DNA of 35,551 nt from Brevundimonas abyssalis TAR-001 (GTDB lineage Bacteria; Pseudomonadota; Alphaproteobacteria; Caulobacterales; Caulobacteraceae). Numbering within the stretch: the stretch's first letter is position 1; every line of letters begins with the position of its first letter. The position numbers and the translations under genes are program-made. Below the pieces are notes generated by a model, which did not search any database, was not told the origin of the DNA, and was given only the letters and a program-made list of their open reading frames with translations. Below are positions 17,296 through 31,918 of the stretch, piece after piece. Where the stretch lies: positions 1 through 35,551 of the forward strand of contig NZ_BATC01000025.1 of the NCBI RefSeq assembly GCF_000466985.1, written 5' to 3'.

Positions 17296-20200
17296 CTAGA
17301 AGGCTCGGGAAATCCGAACGAAGCCGCGGCGGCCGTAGAAAGCCTCCGTGTACTGCGACTCGAAGACCGAGTTGCCCAAGGTGCCGGTCACCAGCGACGA
17401 GGCTTGCGGCGGCCGCTCATCGAACAGGTTCGCGATACCGCCGAGGATGCGCCAGTCATCCCACTCATACTGCAGCGAAACACTGTGGAAGCCGACCATG
17501 CCCACTTCGGTTTCGAGCTCGGTCTCGCGACCGTCGATGACCTGATTGACCGTCCCGTTCGCATCGAAGAAGTCCAGACGATTGGACTGCTCACCGATCC
17601 AGTCAAAGCCCCAGAACGCGGTCCAAGGGCCGGTCTGGAACGTGGCGTTGACGTTGCCAACCCACTCCGGATTGCCGATCTCGCCCAAGGGCTCGACGGT
17701 CAGATTCGCGAACAGCGACGTGTTGTTCTCAAGGGTCAGCGTCGCCTGGGTGTCCAGGGTCAGGGTTCCCCAGTCCCAGTCGTGGCGGTACTGGGCCGTG
17801 AAGTCCATGCCGCGGTTCGCCTGATCCGCGATGTTGATGAACGAGTCGCGAACCTCGATGATGCCGTTGTTGACCGGATCACGATCAAACTGGTTGCAGA
17901 TCGGATCCGTGAGGAAGTTTTCGGACGTGTAGCAAGCCAGCAGGATGCCGCCCGCTCCCAGGTTCGTAACTTCGTTCTCGATTTCGATTTCGAAGTAGTC
18001 GATGGCCAGGCTCAGGCCGCTGTTGGGCGGCGTGAAGACCAGGCCGATGACGGTGGCTTCCGAGGTTTCGGCCTCGAGAACGCCCAGACCGCCTCCAGTA
18101 AACACTTCTGCGGTCACGACACCGCCGGTGAAGTCTCCGGCGACGCCGCCGCCCGGTCCGGCCGGGTTGGTGCAGTTGGCGTAGACTTCCTGAGACACCG
18201 AACCGTCGGCCAGACGGGTGTCCAGGTTCAGACAGGGGTCGATGTTGCGTTGTCCGGCGAAGCTGGTCTGATCCGCCAGGTAGAGTTCGAACAGGGCCGG
18301 CGCGCGGAACGACGTGCCGTGCGTGGCGCGAAGGCGGAAGCCGTCGATGAACTCCCAGTTCAGACCGATCTTGTAGGTCGTGGCGTCACCGGAGGTCTTG
18401 GTGTCGGTGTAGCGGCCCGACAGCGACAGGCTCACGTCACGGGCGAACGGCAGGTCCCTGACCAGGGGCACCGCGATTTCGGCGAACGCTTCGCGGGTTT
18501 CCTCGGTGCCGCGGGTGATGCCCGCACCGGACAGACCCCAGCTGTTGTCCGCCAGGGTGACTTCGCCCGGCACGTCGTCGATTTCGTCCTTGCGCAGGTG
18601 GAAGCCCAGGGCCAGGCCCAGGGGACCGGCCGGAAGCTCCATCACTTCGCCGCCGATGAAACCCTCGATATAGGTTTGCTCATAGAGCGTGTTGCCCGTC
18701 TCGGTGTCGAACAGGAACGCCCGCTCTTCCGCCGTGAGGTTGCCGGCGAGGAAATCCGGATCGGTGAAATCGACATCGATGCAGGGACGACCGCTCACCG
18801 GCAGATTGGTGCCGACACAGGACGAGGTCTTGAAGTTGGTGGAGGCCACCGCGTCGTCCAGGATGACGTCGGACGTGTAGTCGCCGTCCGAACGGCTGTA
18901 CTGGGCGAAAACGTCCCACTGCCAGCCATCGAGGAAGCCGCCGGTGATGTCGCCGCGGAGACCCGCGACGATCCGGCCGTAGTCCACGACCTGCTCCTGG
19001 CTGAAGTGGTCCGTGATCGGCGTGGCGCTCAGGTAGTTCAGGCCGGTGAAACCGGTCAGGGGATCACCGCCCGCGCCAGGGCCGTAGTAGAAGTCCAGGA
19101 AATCGGCCGTGTAGGTGTAGTTCCAGAACTGACGGTAGCTGTCGGTCCGGCTTTCGCGACGGTTGAGCAGCACCTCGGCATAGGCCTCGACGCCGCCGCC
19201 CAGGTCGTAGGCCCCGTCGGCGAACACGGTGTAGCGATCAACCTCGGGGATGATGGTCTCGTTCAGCGCGAAGGGGTGGAGATTGTTCGTCACGGCCCGC
19301 GACGCAGGGTCGTAGTTGACCAGGAAGAACCCTGGGGGCGCGTCGGGATAGGTGGCCGCCACCGCCGGATTGGAGGGCATCGGCGGAATGTACTGGCCGA
19401 GATCACCATCGTAATCGAACTGGAAGCGACCGGCGCGGCCCGAGAAATCGGGGCCGTAGACATAAACCTGGCCCCAGGCCACATCGGTGCACTGGGGCTG
19501 GCCGGTGCGCGGATCGATCCGGTCGGCGCGGTTACGGGTGCCCGGCTCAAACACGTACTGATTGCGGCAGTTCAGGTAATCCCGGTCGCCGGCGCGAAGC
19601 GCCTCGCGGCTGAAGATGTCGCCGGCGATGTTGAAGTAGCCACGATCGAAGGTTCGGCCGAAGGCGCCGGAGATGTTGTACTGCTCGCCGCCGCCTTCGA
19701 ACGGAGCCGAGACGAACACGCCCATCTCGCCGCCGTCAGGGTTGTCGTTGGTGATCAGATTGACCACGCCGGCCACGGCGTCGGAGCCGTAAATGGACGA
19801 GGCGCCGTCCTTCAGGATATCGACGCGGCTCAGCGCGGACTGCGGAATGACGTTCAGGTCAAAGGCGGAGACGCCGCCGCGGGTGCCCGCCGGGCCGGCC
19901 CGGCGGCCGTTCAGCAGAACGAGGGTCCGGTTCGCGCCCAGACCGCGCAGGGAGATGGTCTCCGCGCCAGGTCCGCCATCGGTGACGAAGGCGCTGGAGA
20001 TCGCCGCCGTGACCTGCGGCGCACCGGCGGCCACCGTCGAGCTTTGCAGCAGCTGCGCCGTGTCGGCCAGACCGCGGCGTTCAGCGCGATCGGTGGTGAT
20101 GACCTGAACGGGCGAGGTGCTCGTGAACTCGTTCTGGGGAATACGAGAGCCGGTGATGATGATCGCGTCGACCTCGGTCGCCTGAGCAATCTCTTCCTCA

Positions 20201-20310
20201 TCCTGCGCGGGGGCCGGCTGGTTCTGGGCGAAAGCCGGCGCGGCGAGAGCGAGGGCGATGACGCCCCCGACGAGGCTGGTTGTTTGCTTGAGACGCAGTC
20301 TTGACGACAT
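17296..20310 (-). CDS. TonB-dependent outer-membrane receptor
   Basis: Large outer-membrane transporter of 1004 residues. A signal peptide ends AAPAFA-QN at about residue 28. An N-terminal TonB-box-like segment (EVDAIIITGSRIP, about 47-59) precedes the plug domain, which includes SLRGLGANRTLVLLNGRR and the late plug motif VDILKDGASSIYGSDAVAGVVN. The remaining ~800 residues are beta-barrel, with aromatic-rich strands and ending in Phe (RISRAF). It belongs to the large receptors common in Caulobacterales, which import carbohydrates, metals or other scarce nutrients; the ligand is not readable. GGAG lies seven bases before the ATG. Several Cys residues in predicted loops may form disulfides. It is followed by the sulfotransferase gene. 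Confidence 0.95.
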   Translation of the reverse strand: MSSRLRLKQTTSLVGGVIALALAAPAFAQNQPAPAQDEEEIAQATEVDAIIITGSRIPQNEFTSTSPVQVITTDRAERRGLADTAQLLQSSTVAAGAPQVTAAISSAFVTDGGPGAETISLRGLGANRTLVLLNGRRAGPAGTRGGVSAFDLNVIPQSALSRVDILKDGASSIYGSDAVAGVVNLITNDNPDGGEMGVFVSAPFEGGGEQYNISGAFGRTFDRGYFNIAGDIFSREALRAGDRDYLNCRNQYVFEPGTRNRADRIDPRTGQPQCTDVAWGQVYVYGPDFSGRAGRFQFDYDGDLGQYIPPMPSNPAVAATYPDAPPGFFLVNYDPASRAVTNNLHPFALNETIIPEVDRYTVFADGAYDLGGGVEAYAEVLLNRRESRTDSYRQFWNYTYTADFLDFYYGPGAGGDPLTGFTGLNYLSATPITDHFSQEQVVDYGRIVAGLRGDITGGFLDGWQWDVFAQYSRSDGDYTSDVILDDAVASTNFKTSSCVGTNLPVSGRPCIDVDFTDPDFLAGNLTAEERAFLFDTETGNTLYEQTYIEGFIGGEVMELPAGPLGLALGFHLRKDEIDDVPGEVTLADNSWGLSGAGITRGTEETREAFAEIAVPLVRDLPFARDVSLSLSGRYTDTKTSGDATTYKIGLNWEFIDGFRLRATHGTSFRAPALFELYLADQTSFAGQRNIDPCLNLDTRLADGSVSQEVYANCTNPAGPGGGVAGDFTGGVVTAEVFTGGGLGVLEAETSEATVIGLVFTPPNSGLSLAIDYFEIEIENEVTNLGAGGILLACYTSENFLTDPICNQFDRDPVNNGIIEVRDSFINIADQANRGMDFTAQYRHDWDWGTLTLDTQATLTLENNTSLFANLTVEPLGEIGNPEWVGNVNATFQTGPWTAFWGFDWIGEQSNRLDFFDANGTVNQVIDGRETELETEVGMVGFHSVSLQYEWDDWRILGGIANLFDERPPQASSLVTGTLGNSVFESQYTEAFYGRRGFVRISRAF

Positions 20311-20558
20311 TAATTCACTCCGAACTAGCCGCCCTTGGCGACCTAAAACAGGCGTTCACTACCCCCCGGGCGCGCAGCGCGGCAAGCTAAGCGGCAAGAT
20401 AACGGCGTGATACGGCGAACAGTGCCCCGAATGCGACAGTATGAGTTCAGTCTTGTGTCGCGTGGAGGCTGCCTCTAAAGCGCTCGACTTAGCCTTAAAG
20501 CCATCACGACGGTCGCCACACCTGTGCGCGCGAACCGTCACGCGCGAGTGTGAACCGA

Positions 20559-23872
<3,314 letters not shown>

Positions 23873-23943
23873 CCGCGCGAGGACGGCTTGTTCATCGCCA
23901 TCTGAAGTGCTTGCCTGTCGGCTTCGTCCGAGGGGGATAGGTC

Positions 23944-24440
23944 ATGAAGCTGTGGGCAGGTGCGGCGGCGGCGCTGCTGTTGTTGGGGTCGTCGCCGGCT
24001 GTGGCCCAGCCGGCGCAGGAGCCCGAAATTTCCGCCGAAGACATCGCGGCCGCCAGCGCGATCCCCGACGCCTTTCTCGTCCGGCTGAGGTCGGGCAACG
24101 GGGCCGCTGCGATCGGCCAGGCGTTCGCTGGAACCATGATGGAATACCAGAACGCGCAGTTGCAGGCGCTGATCACCTATCTGAACACCCTGACGGACTA
24201 CTACGGCCCGGTCACCGGATGGGAGCTGGGACGCCAGGAGGCCTTCACCAGTCGCTGGTGCGCCAAACCTACCTGGTGTTCACCGATAACGGCCCGTTCG
24301 TGGCCACCTTCGACCTCTATCGCCGATCAACCGGCTGGATCTTGCTGCGGATCAACCTTCACGACCGAAGCCATGACTTGTTCCATCAGACGACGCCGTC
24401 GGCTCCGTCTCCGGCTCCGGATCCGGCTCCGGCCAGCTAG
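23944..24440 (+). CDS. Secreted protein of unknown function (frameshifted in this sequence)
   Basis: About 165 residues after correction. A clear signal peptide (MKLWAGAAAALLLLG...AVAQ) predicts export. The mature part begins with an acidic helical stretch and contains a segment TYLVFTDNGPFVATFDLYRR followed by TGWILLRINLHDR. This recalls small secreted proteins with an NTF2-like or immunoglobulin-like sandwich, but I cannot assign a family. The C-terminus is Pro/Ala/Ser-rich, encoded by an imperfect CCGGCT-type repeat at about 24400-24435. The frame breaks at 24243: adding one C turns GAGGCCTTC into a continuous QEALHQSLVRQTYLVF. It precedes the M20 gene by 70 bases on the same strand. Confidence 0.6.
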
Positions 24441-24510
24441 ACACCGGAATGGAGCCGATTGCGTTGGCGGACCACGACGCTACAGTCCCTGGGAACACAG
24501 GGGCTGAACC

Positions 24511-25818
24511 ATGAAACGACTGCTGATGCTGGCGGCCTGCGCGGCCGCTCTCGCCTCACCCGCCTTCGCCCAGGACGCGGCGCTGGAGCGGGCGGTGGCG
24601 CAGGACTATCAGGCCAATCTGGCGGCCCTTTGGGATCACTTCCACCGCAACCCGGAGCTGTCGGGGCTGGAGGTCCAGACCGCCGCGCGCATGGCGCAGG
24701 AGCTGGAGACGCTGGGCTATGAGGTGACCACCGGCGTGGGCGGCCACGGCGTGGTGGCGATCCTGCGCAACGGCGACGGGCCCACGGTCATGCTGCGCGC
24801 GGACATGGACGGCCTGCCCATCGCCGAGGATTCGGGCCTGGCCAACGCCTCGACCGCGCGGCAGGTGGACCACGACGGAACCGAAAAGCCGGTCATGCAC
24901 GCCTGCGGCCACGATGTGCACATCACCGCCCTGGTGGGCACGGCCCGCCAGATGCAGGCGCGACGCGACAACTGGTCCGGCACCCTGATCCTGATCGCCC
25001 AGCCTGCGGAAGAGACCATCTCCGGCGCCCGCACCATGATGCAGGACGGGCTGTACGAGCGTTTCCCCAGGCCGGACTACGCCGTCGCCTTCCACGTGGC
25101 CTCGGGGCTGGAGGCCGGGCTCATCATGGTGCCCGAGGCCATCGCCTATTCCAGCTCGGACAGCGTGGACATCACCGTGCGGGGCGTGGGCGCCCACGGC
25201 GCCTCGCCGCATATGGGCGTCGACCCGGTGCTGGTGGCCAGCCAGATCGTGGTGTCGCTGCAATCCATCGTCAGCCGCGAGATCGCGCCCCTGAGCCCCG
25301 GCGTCATCACCGTCGGTTCGATCCACGGGGGCATCAAGCACAACATCATCCCCGACCGGGTGGATCTGCAGCTGACCGTGCGCTCCGATGATTTCGAGGT
25401 GCGCGAGCAGCTTCTGGACGGCATCGACCGGGTGGCGCGGGGCACGGCGGTGGCGCTGGGGGTGCCCGACGATCTGCTGCCGGTAGTGACGCGATCCCAG
25501 ACCCAGACCACGCCACCGACAATCAACGACACGCCCACCGCCGCCATCGTGCGCTCGGCCATCGCGGCGGGCATGGGGGAGGACATCCTGATCGAACGCC
25601 GACGCGAGGGCATGGGAGCGGAGGACTTCTCCTATTTCATCGCGCCGGACACGGGCGTGCGCGGGGTCTATTTCGCGGTGGGCGGAACGGCTCAGGGCGA
25701 GCTGGAGACGGCGTCATCCCACCACTCGCCCTTCTTCCGCATCGAGCCAGAGCCGTCCGTCACCGCCGGGGTGACGGCCATGGTGCTCGCGGCCGAGGCG
25801 CTGTTCGCCGCCGACTAG
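24511..25818 (+). CDS. Exported M20 family amidohydrolase/peptidase
   Basis: Zinc-type amidohydrolase of the M20 (AmhX/HipO-like) family, 435 residues, probably removing N-acyl groups from amino acids or cleaving small peptides. A signal peptide ends SPAFA-QD at residue 20, so it works in the periplasm or outside. The metal-binding motif HACGHDVH is at 130-137, the catalytic Glu pair in QPAEET at 167-168, and a conserved His in AFHVASG. The dimerisation/lid domain starts near VDITVRGVGAHGASPH. A late SHHSPFF supplies the last ligand region. AGGGG precedes the ATG. Its TAG lies 3 bases from the stop of the convergent small acidic gene. Confidence 0.92.
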   Translation: MKRLLMLAACAAALASPAFAQDAALERAVAQDYQANLAALWDHFHRNPELSGLEVQTAARMAQELETLGYEVTTGVGGHGVVAILRNGDGPTVMLRADMDGLPIAEDSGLANASTARQVDHDGTEKPVMHACGHDVHITALVGTARQMQARRDNWSGTLILIAQPAEETISGARTMMQDGLYERFPRPDYAVAFHVASGLEAGLIMVPEAIAYSSSDSVDITVRGVGAHGASPHMGVDPVLVASQIVVSLQSIVSREIAPLSPGVITVGSIHGGIKHNIIPDRVDLQLTVRSDDFEVREQLLDGIDRVARGTAVALGVPDDLLPVVTRSQTQTTPPTINDTPTAAIVRSAIAAGMGEDILIERRREGMGAEDFSYFIAPDTGVRGVYFAVGGTAQGELETASSHHSPFFRIEPEPSVTAGVTAMVLAAEALFAAD

Positions 25819-25821
25819 ACG

Positions 25822-26064
25822 TCAGGCGCCGGGTTCGCGCGGCGCCTGGCCCTGAACGCCGATGGAGTCGTCGATGGGGTCGACCTCGTCCTGAACGTCT
25901 TCCAGATCTTCGTCGTCCGCGTTGGCGGCCTGGATCGCGTTTGGATCGCGCTGGGCCTCAAGTTCGCGCTGGCCCAGGCCGAGGCCTTGCTGGCTGGCGC
26001 GATCAGCCTTGGTCTCGTCGGTTTCGAAGTGGGGGTCTTCGGGTGTGGTGTTGCTGTCGGTCAT
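25822..26064 (-). CDS. Small acidic hydrophilic protein of unknown function
   Basis: An 80-residue, very acidic protein with almost no hydrophobic core; the C-terminal half is rich in Asp/Glu (NADDEDLEDVQDEVDPIDD). It is probably cytoplasmic and intrinsically disordered. GGAGAG lies seven bases before the ATG, and an 8-base inverted repeat sits just upstream. I recognise no family, though short acidic proteins of this type occur in Caulobacterales genomes. It is convergent with the M20 gene and divergent from the TspO-like gene. Coding status rests on the ribosome site, codon usage and position. Confidence 0.6.
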   Translation of the reverse strand: MTDSNTTPEDPHFETDETKADRASQQGLGLGQRELEAQRDPNAIQAANADDEDLEDVQDEVDPIDDSIGVQGQAPREPGA

Positions 26065-26077
26065 GACTCTCTCCGTC

Positions 26078-26094
26078 GGGCGGACAGTCCGCCC
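26078..26094 (-). promoter_or_regulatory. Leader hairpin before small acidic gene
   Basis: A perfect inverted repeat GGGCGGAC-A-GTCCGCCC (folding as a 6 bp stem with a 5-base loop) ends a few bases before the GGAGAG ribosome-binding site of the acidic gene. The arrangement, a hairpin immediately before the Shine-Dalgarno, resembles the one before rpoD. Confidence 0.4.
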
Positions 26095-26204
26095 TCCACG
26101 GCGGCAACCTCGGGCCTCGCCGAATGTTCCTGTAGCGCAGTCGCAACCTTTCCCCGCCCGGAAGCGTAGTTATTGTAACGCTTGAAACCACCTGAAAGCG
26201 CGTC

Positions 26205-26996
26205 ATGTCCTCCATCATCCGCCCAACCGCCGCCCAGCAGACCCGCCGCTTCGTGGTGCTGGCCGCAGCCCTCTTCGCCCCCATCGTCGGCTACGGCCAG
26301 ATGCTGCTGGGGTGGGGACAGAGCCCCGCCGAGTTCTCCGCAGACGGCGACCAGACCCTGCGCGTGGCGGGCTACGCCTTCACCATCTGGGGTCTGATCT
26401 ACACCTGGCTGATCGCCTATGGCGTCTGGCAGGTGCTGCCCCGCACCGGCGAGAGTGATCTGCTCAGCCGCATGGGCTGGCCCTCGGTGGCGGGCATGGT
26501 CGGCATCGGCCTTTGGGTCATCGCCTCGGCGGCGGACCAGGACGCGGCGACCGTCGTGCTGATCGCCGGTTCCGGGCTGGTGCTGGTCGTGCCGATGCTG
26601 ATGAGCACCCAGCTGATCCGCGCCGCGCCGACGCGGGACTCCGACCGCTGGCTGGTCGCCTGGCCCCTGGGCCTGCTGGCCGGGTGGCTGACCATCGCCA
26701 CGGCCGCCAACGTCCTGACCGTCGCCACCGCGAACGACGCCCTGCCCCCCGGCCTGCCGCCCACCGGCTGGGCCCTGCTGGCGGTGACCCTTGTGGTTGC
26801 GGCCGCCCTGCTGGTGACCTGGCGCCTGCGCCTGATGGCCTATCCCCTGCCCATCGCCTGGGGCCTGATGGCCGTGTTCGTGGCCGAGCAGGAGCGAAAC
26901 CCGGTGCTGGGCTTTTCCGCCCTCGCCGCATCGCTGCTGGTTCTGATCGTCGCCCTGATCCTGGTGTTCCGCCTGAAGCGCGACATCGCGCGCTGA
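26205..26996 (+). CDS. TspO/MBR-like multi-pass membrane protein
   Basis: Hydrophobic protein of 263 residues with about seven predicted transmembrane helices. It is longer than classic TspO (about 160). The segment RVAGYAFTIWGLIYTWLIAY near residues 50-70 matches a signature shared by extended tryptophan-rich sensory (TspO/MBR-like) proteins. Tryptophans recur through the remaining helices. Classical TspO proteins bind porphyrins and cholesterol, but these extended relatives are uncharacterised, so function is not assigned. It stands alone, 48 bases before purL on the same strand and about 140 bases from the divergent acidic gene. Confidence 0.65.
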   Translation: MSSIIRPTAAQQTRRFVVLAAALFAPIVGYGQMLLGWGQSPAEFSADGDQTLRVAGYAFTIWGLIYTWLIAYGVWQVLPRTGESDLLSRMGWPSVAGMVGIGLWVIASAADQDAATVVLIAGSGLVLVVPMLMSTQLIRAAPTRDSDRWLVAWPLGLLAGWLTIATAANVLTVATANDALPPGLPPTGWALLAVTLVVAAALLVTWRLRLMAYPLPIAWGLMAVFVAEQERNPVLGFSALAASLLVLIVALILVFRLKRDIAR

Positions 26997-27044
26997 CGCA
27001 CGCGAGAGGCTGACACGACTCCCCGGGGACGCTAGAAGCGCGCC

Positions 27045-29241
<2,197 letters not shown>

Positions 29242-29245
29242 TCTC

Positions 29246-30636
29246 ATGAGCATCACGGCGGACGCGGTTTACAGACCCCAGATTCCGCCGCGACGCGCCG
29301 GCGGGCCGCTGTCCACCCCCGCCTTCCTGTGGCTCAGTTGGCGTGATCCGCTGCGCATCTGGTCGGACCGGCACTTCGAGCTGCCGCAGATCCACGGACG
29401 CGGGCTGTTCGGCGAAATGCTGGTGGTCAGCCATCCCGACGGCGTCCGTCGGGTGTTGACCGAGAACGCCGCCAACTATGTGAAGGGCGACCTCCAAAGG
29501 CGCGTTCTGGGCCCGCTGCTGGCCGAGGGCATGTTGCTGGCCGAGGGCGAGGACTGGCGCCGCGCCCGGCGCATCATGGCGCCCCTGTTCACCCCGGCGC
29601 GCATCGGCGGCCTGAACCGGCGCATGGCCGAGGTCTGCGAGGCGCGGATCGCCGGATGGCGACTGGCCCCGCAGGGCCGCGTCATGGACATGGACAGCGA
29701 GTTGTCCGGTCTGACCTTCGACATCCTGTCCGCGACCATGTTCTCCGATGATCTGGCGGCCAGGCCGCCGACTTCGAGCGCGCCCTGAACAGCTTTCTTT
29801 CCGCCGGGGCCCGCATCGATCCGCTGGACGTGATGGGCGCGCCGGACTGGGCGCCGCGCCTGGGCCGCATCGCCAGCCACCGCTCGGCCGTGTTCTTCGA
29901 AAAGCGCGTCACCGCCCTCGTGGCCGCGCGGCGGGCGCAGATGGAGGCGGGGCGCCCGGCGCCGCCCGACCTGCTGACCGCCCTTCTGACCGCCCGGGAC
30001 GAGGGCGGCGGCCGCGGCCTCAGCGACACCGAGGTGGCGGCCAACATCCTGACCTTCATCCTGGCCGGGCACGAAACCACCGCCCGGGCGCTGGGCTGGA
30101 CCCTGCATCTGCTCTCGCGCCAGCCCGAGGTCATGGCCAGGGTTCAGGCCGAGGCGGACGGCTTCGACATCGACCAGCCGGACTGGGCCGACCGCATGCC
30201 GTGGATCCGGGCGGCCTTCGAGGAGACCATGCGGCTGTTCCCGCCCGCCCCGACCATGGCGCGCAAGGCGCTGGAGGCGGACGTGATCGGGGGCCAGGCC
30301 ATCGGGGCGGGGACCACGGTGGTGATCTCGCCCTGGGTGCTGCAACGTCACCGCCTGCTGTGGGACGATCCCGACGCTTTCAGGCCCGAGCGGTTCCTGC
30401 CGGAGAACCGCAGGGCGGTCGACCGCTACGCCTACATCCCCTTCAGCGCGGGGCCGCGCGTCTGCATCGGCGCCAGTTTCGCCGTGCAGGAGGCGATGAT
30501 CGCCCTGGCCGTCATCCTGCGCGAGGCCCAGGTGGAGCCGATCTCGCGGATCGAGCCCCGCCCGGTGCACCAGGTGACGCTTCGCGCCCACCGTCCCATC
30601 GCGCTCAGACTACGGAAGCGCCAGACGGCCGCGTAA
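29246..30636 (+). CDS. Cytochrome P450 (frameshifted in this sequence)
   Basis: Soluble-type bacterial P450 of about 463 residues after correction. The I-helix oxygen-binding motif is AGHETTAR, the K-helix ExxR is EETMR, the meander is FRPERFLPEN, and the heme-binding loop is FSAGPRVCIG with the axial Cys. The length and the FLAGHETT/PFSAGPRVCIG style resemble the CYP102/CYP4-like branch rather than short class I P450s. The frame breaks near 29758; one added G gives DLAGQAADFERAL. No ferredoxin or reductase partner is in the window. It begins 4 bases after purL, which suggests co-transcription, and is followed by a hairpin before bolA. The substrate is unknown, plausibly a fatty acid, terpenoid or carotenoid. 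Confidence 0.87.
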
Positions 30637-30644
30637 GCCGCCCC

Positions 30645-30668
30645 TTAAGGATTATCGGCCATCCTTAA
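30645..30668 (+). terminator. Hairpin between P450 and bolA
   Basis: TTAAGGAT and ATCCTTAA form a perfect 8 bp stem around an 8-base loop, 9 bases after the P450 stop. The arms are AT-rich in an otherwise GC-rich region, and a TTATTT stretch follows shortly after. It could be a terminator for purL-P450, or an operator of the bolA promoter. Confidence 0.45.
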
Positions 30669-30694
30669 CGCCGTTATTTGGAGGCCGATTCCCC

Positions 30695-30934
30695 ATGCCC
30701 ATGCCTGTCGAGGCGCTGGAACAGCATCTGCGCGAGGCGTTTCCCGACGCCGAGATCCAGATTCAGGATCTCGCCGGCGACGGCGACCACTATCGCGCGC
30801 GCATCGTTTCGACCGCCTTCACCGGCCTGTCCCGGGTGAAGCAGCATCAGGCCGTCTATGCAGCCCTGAAGGGCAAGATGGGCGGCGAACTTCACGCCCT
30901 GGCGCTGGAGACCAGCGCCCCCGAGGGAACCTGA
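30695..30934 (+). CDS. BolA family protein
   Basis: A 79-residue BolA/IbaG-type protein with the class II KH-like fold. Conserved features are the [2Fe-2S]-ligand loop with GDGDHY (H32) and the invariant FTGLSRVKQHQAVYAAL with H51. Proteins of this type pair with CGFS monothiol glutaredoxins to carry or sense iron-sulfur clusters. The CGFS glutaredoxin is two genes downstream, supporting that role. GGAGG is ten bases before the ATG at 30695; a second ATG is two codons later. A GATTC (CcrM-type GANTC) lies just before the start. It is separated from the next gene by 4 bases. Confidence 0.9.
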   Translation: MPMPVEALEQHLREAFPDAEIQIQDLAGDGDHYRARIVSTAFTGLSRVKQHQAVYAALKGKMGGELHALALETSAPEGT

Positions 30935-30938
30935 CACA

Positions 30939-31847
30939 ATGCGCTATCGTCCCCTTGGCCGCTCCGGTTCGGCCGTTTCAGCCCTGACCCTGAAGATCGG
31001 CTCGGACGCCCTGGCCGGCGGCCCCTCTCGCGCCCAGTCTCTGGTGTTCGCGGGACTGGAGGCGGGCATCAACACCGTGCACCTGACCAGCGCCGATCCG
31101 GTGCTTGCCGAGGCGGTGGGGCAAGCCCTGTCTCAGGTTGATCGCAAGCTCATTCAACTCTCCGTCAGCCTGGGCCGCGTCGACGCGCGGCGGGGCGGCC
31201 GTGATTTCTCGCCCGAGGCCCTGACCGGCTCCATCGACCGCATCCTGCACGCCTCCGGCCTGGGCTGGATCGATCTGGCCCTGCTGGACGAGCCGGGCGA
31301 GGACGAGATGCCCCAGACCGCCCTGAACGCCCTCAAGGCCCAGCGCACTGCCGGACGCATCCGCATGCTGGGCATCGCCGGGGACGGCGAGGTGATGGAC
31401 GCCTACATCTCCACCGGCGCGTTCGACGTGCTGGCCACCAGCTATCACGTGAACTCTCCCTGGCAGACCAAGCATCGCATACGAGCGGCGCTGGAACGGG
31501 ACATGGCGGTGGTGGCCTATGGCTATTTCCCGGAAGAACTGGATACGGCGAAGAAGGCGGAAACGGTTCACGTCCCCAGAAAGGGTCTGTTCGGCCTGGG
31601 CGGGCGTCCCAAGCATGATCCGCTGGCCGGCGCGGGCACCTTCGCCTTCCTGCACCGGACCCACGGCTGGAGCGCCGAGCACATCTGCCTGGCCTTCGCC
31701 CTGACCGACCCGTCCGTCGCCACGGTCATGGTCGACGCCTCCCACAGCGAGCGCATCGAGGCCCTGGCCGCCGTGCCGGAGCGCGATCTGCCCCCCGGCC
31801 TGGCCGCCCAGATCGAGATGGCGCGGGTCCGCATGGCGGCGGCTTGA
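30939..31847 (+). CDS. Degenerate aldo/keto reductase-like protein (catalytic tetrad absent)
   Basis: A 302-residue protein with the overall layout of an aldo/keto reductase TIM barrel: opening MRYRPLGRSGSAVSALTL, then GLEAGINT, WIDLALLDEP and a C-terminal LTDPSVATVMVDASHSERIEAL. By motif alignment the four catalytic positions are changed. The Asp of the usual FDTAD is H48, the Tyr is D53, the Lys of the TK motif is S77 and the His of the LH-P motif is D117. The usual NADPH-binding loop (SPL-type) reads GYFPEE. It is therefore unlikely to be a normal oxidoreductase and may act as a scaffold or binding protein. It lies 4 bases after bolA and 71 before the CGFS glutaredoxin, hence probably tied to iron-sulfur handling. 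That role is inference. Confidence 0.8.
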   Translation: MRYRPLGRSGSAVSALTLKIGSDALAGGPSRAQSLVFAGLEAGINTVHLTSADPVLAEAVGQALSQVDRKLIQLSVSLGRVDARRGGRDFSPEALTGSIDRILHASGLGWIDLALLDEPGEDEMPQTALNALKAQRTAGRIRMLGIAGDGEVMDAYISTGAFDVLATSYHVNSPWQTKHRIRAALERDMAVVAYGYFPEELDTAKKAETVHVPRKGLFGLGGRPKHDPLAGAGTFAFLHRTHGWSAEHICLAFALTDPSVATVMVDASHSERIEALAAVPERDLPPGLAAQIEMARVRMAAA

Positions 31848-31918
31848 TCCTCCCCAAGCCTTGACCCTGCCCCGATCGGTCCCTAGCTGACGGGTTCCTC
31901 CCGAACAGGCGAACTCCC

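Noticed and set aside
17404..20304. Very long open frame antisense to the TonB-dependent receptor (and similar antisense frames over rpoD, purL, the 4468-7128 region and the glycosyltransferase)
   Set aside because: High GC makes antisense frames long by default. These lack ribosome sites and recognisable domains, while the opposite strand encodes clear families.
20311..20558. Regulatory sites in the receptor-carB divergent gap
   Set aside because: About 250 bases were read on both strands. I found no convincing -35/-10 pair, riboswitch-like fold or repeat, beyond short GC palindromes expected by composition.
24400..24435. Tandem CCGGCT-type repeat
   Set aside because: Imperfect and short; it simply encodes the Pro/Ala/Ser-rich tail of the secreted protein and does not look like a mobile or regulatory repeat.
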